Assembly (NCBI RefSeq): GCF_030651755.1
Contig: NZ_JAUSBZ010000045.1
Coordinates: 1 to 64,000, forward strand
Source of the DNA: Phenylobacterium sp.
GTDB taxonomy: Bacteria > Pseudomonadota > Alphaproteobacteria > Caulobacterales > Caulobacteraceae
Reading direction: 5' to 3'
DNA length: 64,000 nt
Made by a program: the position numbers and the translations under genes. A model generated the notes under the pieces. The model saw only the letters and a list, made by a program, of their open reading frames with translations. It ran no database searches and was not told where the DNA came from. Below are positions 55,954 through 64,000 of the stretch, piece by piece. Numbering within the stretch: position 1 is the first letter of the stretch; the number at the start of each line of letters is the position of its first letter.

Positions 55954-56739
55954 CTAGCGGCCCTTGAAGCTGGGCTTTCGCTTTTCGACGAAGGCGGCCA
56001 TGCCCTCCTTCTGGTCCTCGAAGGCGAAGAGGGAGTGGAACAGCCGCCGCTCCACCGCCACACCGGCGCTCAGCGTGGTCTCATAGGCGGTCTCCACCAG
56101 CTCCTTGTTCATCATCACCGCCACCGGCGACTGGGCGGCGATCTTGGCGCCGGCCGCCAGAGCCTCCTCCACCAGGGCGTCGGCCGGCACAACGCGCGAG
56201 ACCAGGCCCGCCCGCTCGGCCTCGGCGGCGTCCATCATCCGCCCGGTCAGGATCATCTCCATGGCCTTGGACTTGCCCACGAACCGCGTCAGGCGCTGGG
56301 TGCCGCCAATGCCCGGCATGACGCCGAGATTGATCTCCGGCTGGCCGAACTTCGCCGTATCGGCGGCCAGGATGAAGTCGCACATCATGGCCAGCTCGCA
56401 GCCGCCTCCCAGGGCGAAACCCGCGACGGCGGCGATGATCGGCTTGCGGCAGGCCTCGATCCGCCGGGCGCTGCGGGCGAAGGTGTCGGCGACGAACATG
56501 TCCGCATAGGACTTGTCGGCCATTTCCTTGATGTCGGCGCCGGCGGCGAAGGCGCGCGCCGAACCCGTCAGGATGATGCAGCCGATCTCGGGGTCGGCCT
56601 CGGCCACGTCGAGGGCGGCCTCAAGTTCGGCCAGCAGCCTGGCGTTCAGAGCGTTCAACGCCTCTGGCCGGTTCAGGCGGATCAGGATGACGGGGCCGTG
56701 GGCCTCGATGAGCAGGGTCTCGTAGCTGGGCGCGGACAT
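55954..56739 (-). CDS. Enoyl-CoA hydratase
   Basis: [25 protein letters not shown]...[47 protein letters not shown]. Confidence 0.95.
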   Translation of the reverse strand: MSAPSYETLLIEAHGPVILIRLNRPEALNALNARLLAELEAALDVAEADPEIGCIILTGSARAFAAGADIKEMADKSYADMFVADTFARSARRIEACRKPIIAAVAGFALGGGCELAMMCDFILAADTAKFGQPEINLGVMPGIGGTQRLTRFVGKSKAMEMILTGRMMDAAEAERAGLVSRVVPADALVEEALAAGAKIAAQSPVAVMMNKELVETAYETTLSAGVAVERRLFHSLFAFEDQKEGMAAFVEKRKPSFKGR

Positions 56740-56771
56740 GGCGGCTCCTGTGGAAGACACGTCCCTGCCGC

Positions 56772-57659
56772 TTAAGGCCCCTCGACCTCGTAGCCAAGGG
56801 CGCGCAGGCGCTGCGGCAGGCCCTCGGCGCCCAGCAGGTGGCCGGCCCCGACCACCACCACCGTGCGGCCCGAGCCGTCCAGGCGCGTCTGGAGCTGTTC
56901 GAGCCAGGCGGCGTTGCGTTCGACGATCAGCCGCCGATAGAGGCCTGGCGCCGCCGCTTCCAGGGGCGCAAGGGCCTCGGCCTCCAGGGTCGCCAGGTCG
57001 CCCGCCATCCAGGCCGCCACCAGCCGGTCGAAGGCCTCGAGGTCTTCCTCCATGGTCTGCAGACTATGGGCGAGGCTGGCCAGCTGTTCCTCCAGGGAGA
57101 CGCCGTCAAAAGCCGAGAGTTGCGCCTCGACGGTTTCCAGGGCCTGGCGCGTCACCGCCGGCGGGGCCGTGGCGCTGACCTGTTGTTCGACCCCGTGGGC
57201 GATGTCGGCCCCCTGGCTTCCCAGCATGGCGGTGACCAGCAGCACTTCGGCGAACCAGGGCTTCAGCTGGTCCAGCAGGGTGGGGGGCAGGCTGTAGCGC
57301 ACGGCCATGCGGCCCAGGCGCAGGCGGCTGTCTTCGGGCAGGCGCTCATAGAGGCCCCGCCCCGGCGGCAGGACCCCCAGCCGCAGGGCCAGACGTGCGG
57401 CCTCCTGCTCGGTGGCGGGATCCACCGGCAGCTCGAACCACAGGTCGTCGGCCTGGGCCAGCGCCGCGTCCAGGGCGGCGGGCCGCCAGTCGAGCCCGGG
57501 CGGCAGCAGGTGGATGGAGCCGAACAGGAGCATCTCGGAGTCGTCATCGCGCACGATCCACACCGCCGGCTGCGCCTGGGCGGGCGGGGGCGCGCAGGCG
57601 CCCGCCAGGGCCAGGAGGATGAGGGCGAACAGGCCTCTCAGATGTCGCATCGCGTTCAC
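56772..57659 (-). CDS. TraB/GumN family protein
   Basis: [45 protein letters not shown]...[32 protein letters not shown]. Confidence 0.9.
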   Translation of the reverse strand: MNAMRHLRGLFALILLALAGACAPPPAQAQPAVWIVRDDDSEMLLFGSIHLLPPGLDWRPAALDAALAQADDLWFELPVDPATEQEAARLALRLGVLPPGRGLYERLPEDSRLRLGRMAVRYSLPPTLLDQLKPWFAEVLLVTAMLGSQGADIAHGVEQQVSATAPPAVTRQALETVEAQLSAFDGVSLEEQLASLAHSLQTMEEDLEAFDRLVAAWMAGDLATLEAEALAPLEAAAPGLYRRLIVERNAAWLEQLQTRLDGSGRTVVVVGAGHLLGAEGLPQRLRALGYEVEGP

Positions 57660-58519
57660 CTCTGGCAGGCGGGACAGAAGAAGGTGGAACGGCCGGCCTG
57701 GACCTGGCGCTGGATGGTCCCGTTGCAGCCCGTATTGCGGCAGGGCTCACCCTCCCGCCCGTAGGCGCGGAAACTGTGCTGAAAATAACCCAGGGCCCCA
57801 TCGGCGGCGGCGTAGTCGCGCAAGGTGGAGCCGCCCGCCGCGATAGCCGCGGTCAGCACCTGGCGAATGGCCTCGACCAGGACGGTCAGCCGTCGCTTGC
57901 TGATCTTGCCTGCCGGGCCGAAGGGGGAGATGCGGGCCATGTGCAGGGCCTCGCACACATAGATGTTGCCGAGCCCCGCAACGATCCTCTGGTCCAGCAG
58001 CAGGGTCTTGGGCCCCTGCTTGCGGCCTTCGAAGGCGCGGGCGAGGCGGCCGGCGTCGAAATCGTCGGACAGGGGCTCTGGTCCCATGCCAGCGAACCAG
58101 GGATGGCTGGCCAGATCCTGGGTGGGGATCAGGCCCATATAGCCGAACCGCCTTGGGTCGTAATAGGTCACCCGGCCGCCCGCCTCGGTCTCGAAGACCA
58201 CATGGGCGTGCTTGGGATCGGGATCGGCGGCATAGACGAACTGGCCTGGCCGGATCGTCCCCTCGGGCCGGGCGATCTCGAAGCGGCCGCTCATGCCCAG
58301 ATGCATGACCAGGGTGTCGCCCCGGTCGGTGGGGGCCAGCACATATTTCGCCCGCCGGGACAGGGCCTCGATACGCGCCCCAGCCAGCCGCTGGACGAAG
58401 CCCTCGGGGAAGGGGAAGCGCAGGTCCGGGCGCCTGGCCTCCACGCGGGTCAGGCGCTGGCCGTCCAGGACGGGCGCCAGGCCGCGCCGCACGGTCTCGA
58501 CCTCGGGAAGTTCAGGCAT
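57656..58519 (-). CDS. mutM: Formamidopyrimidine-DNA glycosylase
   Basis: MPELPEVETVRRGLAPVLDGQRLTRVEARRPDLRFPFP...C-terminal zinc finger [31 protein letters not shown]. Confidence 0.97.
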   Translation of the reverse strand: MPELPEVETVRRGLAPVLDGQRLTRVEARRPDLRFPFPEGFVQRLAGARIEALSRRAKYVLAPTDRGDTLVMHLGMSGRFEIARPEGTIRPGQFVYAADPDPKHAHVVFETEAGGRVTYYDPRRFGYMGLIPTQDLASHPWFAGMGPEPLSDDFDAGRLARAFEGRKQGPKTLLLDQRIVAGLGNIYVCEALHMARISPFGPAGKISKRRLTVLVEAIRQVLTAAIAAGGSTLRDYAAADGALGYFQHSFRAYGREGEPCRNTGCNGTIQRQVQAGRSTFFCPACQR

Positions 58520-58617
58520 GCCGCCTCGATTGGCAGAGGCTGCGCGCATGATCAACTTCAACCGCGCCGGCGGCCTTGCGCTGGCGCGGGCGGCTCAGGG
58601 AGGTTATGAGGCGAGCC

Positions 58618-59376
58618 ATGACCGGACCTGCCGCCACCTTCGGCTTTCGCGACGTTGCGGCCGACGAGAAGCCGCGCCTGGTGCGCGGGGTCTTCGACCG
58701 CGTCGCCCGCCGCTATGACCTGATGAACGACCTGATGAGCGGTGGCGTCCACCGCCTCTGGAAGGACGCCGTCGCCGCCCGACTGAACCCCCAGCCGGGG
58801 GAGGTGATCATCGACTGCGCCGGCGGCACCGGCGACATGGCCCGGCGCTTCGCGAAGATGGCCAGGCGCGCCCAGGAGCGACGGGGCGGCCCTGACGCCA
58901 CCATCCTGCTGATGGACTACAACGCCGAGATGATCACGGCGGGCCGGGAAAAGGGCTCCGAGCCGGAGATCTGCTGGAACGTGGGCGATGCTCAAGCCCT
59001 GCCGCTGCCGGACGCCTGCGCCGACGCCTATGTGATCTCGTTCGGCATCCGCAACGTCACCGACATTCCCGCCGCCCTGCGCGAGGCCAGGCGGGTGCTG
59101 AAGCCCGGCGGCCGGTTCCTGTGTCTGGAGTTCTCCAAGCCGGTCACCGAACCTCTGCAGAAGGCCTATGACGCCTATTCCTTCAAGGTCATCCCCGCCG
59201 TGGGCGAGCTGGTGGCCAAGGACCGGGACTCCTACCAGTACCTGGTGGAGAGCATCCGCCGCTTCCCCGACCAGCAAAGCTTCGCCCAGATGATGCGCGA
59301 GGCCGGCTTCTCTCGGGTGAGCTACACCAACTTCACCGCCGGGGTGGCGGCCCTTCACCAGGGCTGGGCCATCTGA
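58618..59376 (+). CDS. ubiE: Demethylmenaquinone/ubiquinone biosynthesis methyltransferase
   Basis: [54 protein letters not shown]. Confidence 0.96.
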   Translation: MTGPAATFGFRDVAADEKPRLVRGVFDRVARRYDLMNDLMSGGVHRLWKDAVAARLNPQPGEVIIDCAGGTGDMARRFAKMARRAQERRGGPDATILLMDYNAEMITAGREKGSEPEICWNVGDAQALPLPDACADAYVISFGIRNVTDIPAALREARRVLKPGGRFLCLEFSKPVTEPLQKAYDAYSFKVIPAVGELVAKDRDSYQYLVESIRRFPDQQSFAQMMREAGFSRVSYTNFTAGVAALHQGWAI

Positions 59377-59377
59377 C

Positions 59378-60880
59378 ATGGCGCGACCCGCCGCCTATGG
59401 CCGGCTCTTGGCCGCCGCCTGGACCCTGGCCCGTCACGACGCCCTGCTGCCTGCCGAGCTCGAGACCCTCTATCCGCCGCCGATCCGGGACTTGGGACGG
59501 ACCTTGCGTCTCCTGGCCGGAAAGCAGGCGCGGATCGGCCGCCCCGGGGAGCGGCTCGCCCGGGCCCTGGTGCAGCTGGGGCCGGTGGCCATCAAGGTGG
59601 GGCAGCTCATGTCCACCCGGGCCGACATCTTCGGCGCCCCATTCGCTGAAGACCTGTCTCGGCTGAAGGACCGGCTGCCGCCCTTCCCCGCCGAGATCGC
59701 CCGGGCCCAGGTGGAGGCCGCCCTGGGCGCGCCCCTGGAGACCCTGTTCACCGAGTTCGGCGAGGCGGTGGCGGCGGCGTCGCTGGCCCAGGCCCATGAC
59801 GCGCGCCTGCGGGACGGCCGTCGGGTGGCGGTCAAGGTGCTGCGGCCCCATATCGCCGTGCGGGTGGCCCAGGACTCCGCAGCGCTGGCCCAGGCCGCCC
59901 GTCTGGTGGACCGATATGTGCCGGCCGCCCGCCGGCTGGAACCCCGGGCCTTCGCCCAGACCGTGATCCGCGCCACCGAGCTGGAGCTTGATCTTCGCCT
60001 GGAGGCGGCCGGCTGCGACGAGCTGGGCGAGGTGATGGCCCGGGATGGCTACATGTCCGCCCCGCCCGTGATCTGGGAAGGGGTCGGCAAACAGGTCCTG
60101 ACCCTGGAATGGGCGCCCGGCGCCCCCCTGTCTGATCCCGCCGCCCTCGAGCTGGCCGGCCTCGACCGGCCCCAGCTGGCGATCAACCTGCTGCGCGCCT
60201 TCCTGTCCCAGGCCCTCGACCATGGGGTGTTCCACGCCGACCTGCATGAGGGGAACCTGTTCGTCGAGGCGCCGGCCAAGATCACGGCGGTGGACTACGG
60301 CATTGTCGGCCGCCTCGGCCCCGACGAGCGCCGCTACCTGGCCGAGATCCTCTGGGGCTTTCTCGATCGGGACTATCTGCGCGTGGCCGATGTGCATTTC
60401 CGCGCCGGCTATGTTCCCGCCCACCACGACCGGGCGGCCTTCGCCCAGGCCCTGCGGGCGGTGGGCGAGCCGGTGTTTGGCCGCTCAGCCAGTCAGGTCT
60501 CCATGAGCCGGGTGCTGATCCAGCTCTTCGAGATCACCGCCCTGTTCGACATGCGCCTGCGCCCCGAACTGGTGCTGTTGCAGAAGACCATGATGACGGT
60601 GGAGGGCGTGGCCCGCCGCATCGATCCCGACCACGACATCTGGGCCGCCGCCGACCCCGTCGTGCGCCGCTGGATCGCTCGGGAGCTGGCGCCCCCGGCC
60701 CAGGCCAAGCGGCTGGTTCAGGAGAGCCTGGATATCCTGCAGGGCCTCAAGCGCCGGCTGCAGGACCCCGAGCCGTCCGTAGCCGTGATGACGGCGCCGG
60801 AGCGGGACTCAGGCTGGCTCTGGTTCTTTCTCGGCGCCCTGACCGCGGGCGGCGCCTTCCTGCTCGGCGCCCTGGCCTGA
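59378..60880 (+). CDS. ubiB: Ubiquinone biosynthesis protein UbiB (ABC1/ADCK family)
   Basis: LGPVAIKVGQLMSTRADIFGAPFAEDLSRLKDRLPPFP...VFHADLHEGNLFVEAPAKITAVDYGIVGRL. Confidence 0.95.
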   Translation: MARPAAYGRLLAAAWTLARHDALLPAELETLYPPPIRDLGRTLRLLAGKQARIGRPGERLARALVQLGPVAIKVGQLMSTRADIFGAPFAEDLSRLKDRLPPFPAEIARAQVEAALGAPLETLFTEFGEAVAAASLAQAHDARLRDGRRVAVKVLRPHIAVRVAQDSAALAQAARLVDRYVPAARRLEPRAFAQTVIRATELELDLRLEAAGCDELGEVMARDGYMSAPPVIWEGVGKQVLTLEWAPGAPLSDPAALELAGLDRPQLAINLLRAFLSQALDHGVFHADLHEGNLFVEAPAKITAVDYGIVGRLGPDERRYLAEILWGFLDRDYLRVADVHFRAGYVPAHHDRAAFAQALRAVGEPVFGRSASQVSMSRVLIQLFEITALFDMRLRPELVLLQKTMMTVEGVARRIDPDHDIWAAADPVVRRWIARELAPPAQAKRLVQESLDILQGLKRRLQDPEPSVAVMTAPERDSGWLWFFLGALTAGGAFLLGALA

Positions 60881-60900
60881 GGCTCTGAACTTTAAGTCTT

Positions 60901-60947
60901 GAGCGCGTTTCGTCCCGATAACCGGTTCCCACTGATCGGAACGCGCG
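60901..60947. repeat. Intergenic palindromic element, copy 3
   Basis: GAGCGCGTTTCGTCCCGATAACCGGTTCCCACTGATCGGAACGCGCG. Confidence 0.88.
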
Positions 60948-60955
60948 CCCGGTCC

Positions 60956-61474
60956 TCAGTCGTCGCCCCGCCCAGCCTCGCGAGCCTTCTGCTCTCGCCA
61001 ATAGGCGGCCCCATTGTCGGGCTTGAACATGGTCCGCGGCGCGCCGGCCGCCGTCGCCACGGCGAAGATGTTGCCGGTGGGGTCATAAATCAGGGTGTCC
61101 CCATTGCCCCGCTTGATCGTCTCGGCCCCGGCGGGCGGATTGTTGACGAAGGCGTGGGCCTTGCGGACGAAGTCGTTCAGGTCCGTGGCCCCGAAGGCCT
61201 CGCCATTGCGAGCAAAGGCGCGCTCGGCGTTTTCCTGGGCGGAATAGCGTTGGGTCTCCGACCACAGGGGCCGGCCGTCCACCTTGGGGACCGGCGCCCG
61301 GGCCGTGTTGCTGGACGTGGCCGGCGCCGTGGCCGCCGCATCCTGGGCCACCTCGCCAGCGCTGGGCGCCGGCGCCACCGCCGAAGGCCCGTTGTCACAG
61401 GCGCCAAGAACGAAAAGACTGACGGACGCCGCGAGCGCCCCCACTGACCGCATCATCACCGTGTTTCTCCCCAC
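60956..61474 (-). CDS. Predicted lipoprotein with C-terminal polymorphic-toxin-like nuclease domain
   Basis: Lipobox SLFVLGAC; C-terminus ENAERAFARNGEAFGATDLNDFVRKAHAFVNNPPAGAETIKRGNGDTLIYDPTGNIFAVATAAGAPRTMFKPDNGAAYWREQ resembles nuclease tips of Rhs/MuF-type toxins. Confidence 0.6.
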   Translation of the reverse strand: MGRNTVMMRSVGALAASVSLFVLGACDNGPSAVAPAPSAGEVAQDAAATAPATSSNTARAPVPKVDGRPLWSETQRYSAQENAERAFARNGEAFGATDLNDFVRKAHAFVNNPPAGAETIKRGNGDTLIYDPTGNIFAVATAAGAPRTMFKPDNGAAYWREQKAREAGRGDD

Positions 61475-61580
61475 AGCTCAGCCTCAGGCTGTAATAGAAC
61501 GAACAAAGAACAGATGCGCGGGTTTGTCCAGAGCCCAGTTGCGGCTATAGCGTTGCCCGTGTGCGAAAGGGCCTCTGACC

Positions 61581-62777
61581 TTGGCGGATAAGCGAGTTCT
61601 CCTCATCGTGGGCGGCGGCGTGGCCGCCTATAAGGCCCTGGAGCTGACCCGCCTGTTGCGCAAGGCCGGGGTCGGCGTGCGGCCGATCCTCACCCCCGCT
61701 GGCGCCCAGTTTGTCACGCCCCTGTCCCTGGCGGCTCTGGCCGAGGACAAGGTCTATTCCGAGCTCTTCTCCCTGACCGACGAAGCCGAGATGGGCCATA
61801 TCCAGCTGTCCCGCTCGGCCGACCTGGTGGTCGTGGTCCCTTCCACCGCCGATCTGATGGCCAAGGCCGCCCATGGCCTGGCGGGCGACCTGGCCTCGAC
61901 CACCCTGCTGGCCACCGACAAGCCGGTGCTGATGGCCCCGGCCATGAATGTGCGCATGTGGGAACACCCCGCCACAAAGCGGAACCTGGCGACCCTGAAG
62001 GCTGACGGCGTCGCCTTTGTCGGCCCCGATGAAGGCGCCATGGCCTGTGGCGAATATGGTCCTGGCCGGATGGCCGAGCCCGCGGTCATCTTCGAGGCGA
62101 TCATGGGGATGCTGCGCGGAACGACGCCTCGCCCCCTGGCCGGCCGCCGCGCCATCGTCACCGCCGGTCCCACCGCCGAGCCCATCGACCCCGTGCGCTA
62201 TCTGACCAACCGCTCCAGCGGCAAGCAGGGCTATGCGATCGCAGAGGCCCTGGCGGCCCTGGGCTGCGAGGTCACCCTGGTCTCAGGTCCCACGGCCCTG
62301 GCCGCGCCGGCCGGGGTCACCCGGGTGCAGGTGGAGACGGCCCGCGACATGCTGGCCGCCTGCCAGGCCGCCCTGCCCGCCGACCTCGCCGTCTGCGTCG
62401 CCGCCGTCGCCGACTGGCGCCCGGCGGATGAGGGCGCGGTGAAGATCAAGAAGACCGGAGACGCCCCGCCCGCCCTGCGGCTGGTGGAGAACCCCGACAT
62501 CCTGGCGACCCTTTCGGCGCCAGGCCCGGCCCGGCCCCGGCTGGTGGTCGGCTTCGCCGCCGAGACCAATGATGTGGAGGCCTACGCCCAGGCCAAGCTG
62601 GCCCGGAAGGGCTGCGACTGGATCGTGGCCAATGATGTCAGCGTCGACGGCGTCATGGGCGGCGACGACAACACCGTCTCCATCGTCAGCGCCACGGGCG
62701 TCGAGCGCTGGGACAAGACGGCCAAATCCGAGGTGGCGACCAGGCTCGCCCAGCGCATGGCGGAGGCCCTGGCATGA
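61581..62777 (+). CDS. coaBC: Bifunctional phosphopantothenoylcysteine decarboxylase/phosphopantothenate--cysteine ligase
   Basis: [27 protein letters not shown]...[21 protein letters not shown]...[32 protein letters not shown]. Confidence 0.97.
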   Translation: MADKRVLLIVGGGVAAYKALELTRLLRKAGVGVRPILTPAGAQFVTPLSLAALAEDKVYSELFSLTDEAEMGHIQLSRSADLVVVVPSTADLMAKAAHGLAGDLASTTLLATDKPVLMAPAMNVRMWEHPATKRNLATLKADGVAFVGPDEGAMACGEYGPGRMAEPAVIFEAIMGMLRGTTPRPLAGRRAIVTAGPTAEPIDPVRYLTNRSSGKQGYAIAEALAALGCEVTLVSGPTALAAPAGVTRVQVETARDMLAACQAALPADLAVCVAAVADWRPADEGAVKIKKTGDAPPALRLVENPDILATLSAPGPARPRLVVGFAAETNDVEAYAQAKLARKGCDWIVANDVSVDGVMGGDDNTVSIVSATGVERWDKTAKSEVATRLAQRMAEALA

Positions 62778-63229
62778 CCCCGAAGATCAAGATCATCCGC
62801 CTGCCCCACAACACCGACCTGCCCCTGCCAGCCTATGAGACCGCGCTGGCCGCCGGCATGGACCTGCGCGCCGCCGTACCCGAGGACGCGCCCGTCGTGC
62901 TGCGCCCCATGGAGCGGGCCATGGTCCCCACCGGCCTGGCCATGGCCCTCCCGCCCGGCTTCGAGGGCCAGGTGCGCCCGCGCTCAGGGCTGGCGGCCAA
63001 GTTTGGCGTCACCTGCCTCAATTCGCCCGGCACGGTGGACGCCGACTATCGGGGCGAGATGAAGGTGATCCTGGTGAACCTCGGCGAGGAGGACTTCATC
63101 ATCCGCCGGGGCGACCGCATCGCCCAACTGGTGATCGCCCCCGTGATCCAGGCCGCCTGGGACGAGACCGACGCGCTGGACGAAACCGCCCGCGGCGCCG
63201 GCGGCTTCGGCTCCACCGGCGCGAGCTGA
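62774..63229 (+). CDS. dut: Deoxyuridine 5'-triphosphate nucleotidohydrolase
   Basis: [21 protein letters not shown]...[38 protein letters not shown]. Confidence 0.97.
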   Translation: MTPKIKIIRLPHNTDLPLPAYETALAAGMDLRAAVPEDAPVVLRPMERAMVPTGLAMALPPGFEGQVRPRSGLAAKFGVTCLNSPGTVDADYRGEMKVILVNLGEEDFIIRRGDRIAQLVIAPVIQAAWDETDALDETARGAGGFGSTGAS

Positions 63230-63233
63230 AGTC

Positions 63234-64000
63234 TCAGTCGTACCAGGCCCGGCCGGCCCGCTCGATCAGGGCGAAGGCGCCCGCAGGCCCCCAGCTTCCG
63301 GCGGCATAGGGCTTGGGCGCCATGCCGGCTTCGGCCCAGGCCTCGGCCACGCCGTCCACCCAGCGCCAGGCCTGCTCCACCTCGTCGCGGCGGACGAACA
63401 GCGCGCTGTTGCCCAGGATCACGTCTAGGATCAGGCGCTCATAGGCGATCCGCCGTCGCGCATTGGGCCCCGAATAGGCCCGCAGCAGGGACAGAGACAG
63501 CGGCAGGGACTGCAGCCGCATGCCGCCCTGGGAAATGCCCGGGGCCTTGTTCATCAGCAGGAGTTCGATGTCCTCGTCCGGCTGCAGGTCGATCACCAGC
63601 CGGTTGGCCACCAGGTCGCCCTCGGCCTGGCCGCCGAAGATCGAGTGGGGCACGCCCTTGAACTGGATGGCGATCTGGGTCCGCCGCTCAGGCAGGCGCT
63701 TGCCGGTGCGCAGGAAGAACGGCACCCCAGCCCAGCGCCAGTTATCGATGTCCACCCTCAGGGCGACGAAGGTCTCCGTCGCGCTCTCCTGGCCGCGCTC
63801 GTCTTCGTAGGCGGCGGCTGACTGGCCCTGGGCGACGCCGGCGACATACTGACCCCGCACGCTGGTCTGGGCCACGTCCTGGCGGGTGAAGGGGCGCAGG
63901 GAACGCAGCACCTTGACCTTCTCGTTGCGCAGGGACTCGGCCTCCATGTCCGAGGGCGGCTCCATGGCCACCAGACAGAGCAGCTGCAGCACATGGTTCT
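63234..64000 (-). CDS. zwf: Glucose-6-phosphate 1-dehydrogenase (partial, runs off window)
   Basis: DNWRWAGVPFFLRTGKRLPERRTQIAIQFKGVPHSIF; gene continues beyond 64000. Confidence 0.95.
   Translation of the reverse strand, partial: NHVLQLLCLVAMEPPSDMEAESLRNEKVKVLRSLRPFTRQDVAQTSVRGQYVAGVAQGQSAAAYEDERGQESATETFVALRVDIDNWRWAGVPFFLRTGKRLPERRTQIAIQFKGVPHSIFGGQAEGDLVANRLVIDLQPDEDIELLLMNKAPGISQGGMRLQSLPLSLSLLRAYSGPNARRRIAYERLILDVILGNSALFVRRDEVEQAWRWVDGVAEAWAEAGMAPKPYAAGSWGPAGAFALIERAGRAWYD

Overview
64-kb window of a high-GC alphaproteobacterial chromosome, most like Caulobacteraceae (flmA/flmB pair, chvI-chvG-hprK-EIIA-HPr cluster, recF-gyrB and rpsT/dnaA, GANTC sites upstream of dnaA). Most of it is dense core-genome coding: metE (partial, behind a cobalamin riboswitch), recF, gyrB, amidase, flmA/flmB, chvI/chvG, hprK, PTS EIIA and HPr, an ABC transporter, bioB, CYTH/CHAD, ahcY, pdxY, nspC with carboxynorspermidine dehydrogenase, polA, SLC13 and DUF389 transporters, an MCP, tRNA-Ala(CGC), rbfA-truB-rpsO-pnp, dnaA, rpsT, mutM, ubiE-ubiB, coaBC-dut and zwf (partial). 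The clearest accessory segment is about 31.9-35.2 kb. It is a lower-GC restriction-modification-repair island (PD-(D/E)xK/DUF3883-like nuclease, C5 methyltransferase, Vsr) that abuts a truncated PEP-mutase-family gene and lies next to a DUF4336 gene flanked by two ~240-bp composite palindromic repeats. Other items worth following up: a shared 20-bp operator with identical geometry upstream of metE and ahcY; a possible switch-like RNA leader before a DUF2087 gene; a tiny transmembrane peptide behind a textbook sigma-EcfG promoter; two likely CTG-initiated genes (HPr and a serine hydrolase) missed by the ORF track; a lipoprotein with a polymorphic-toxin-like nuclease domain; and a palindromic element found three times, each between convergent genes. 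All assignments come from reading the sequence; no searches were run.
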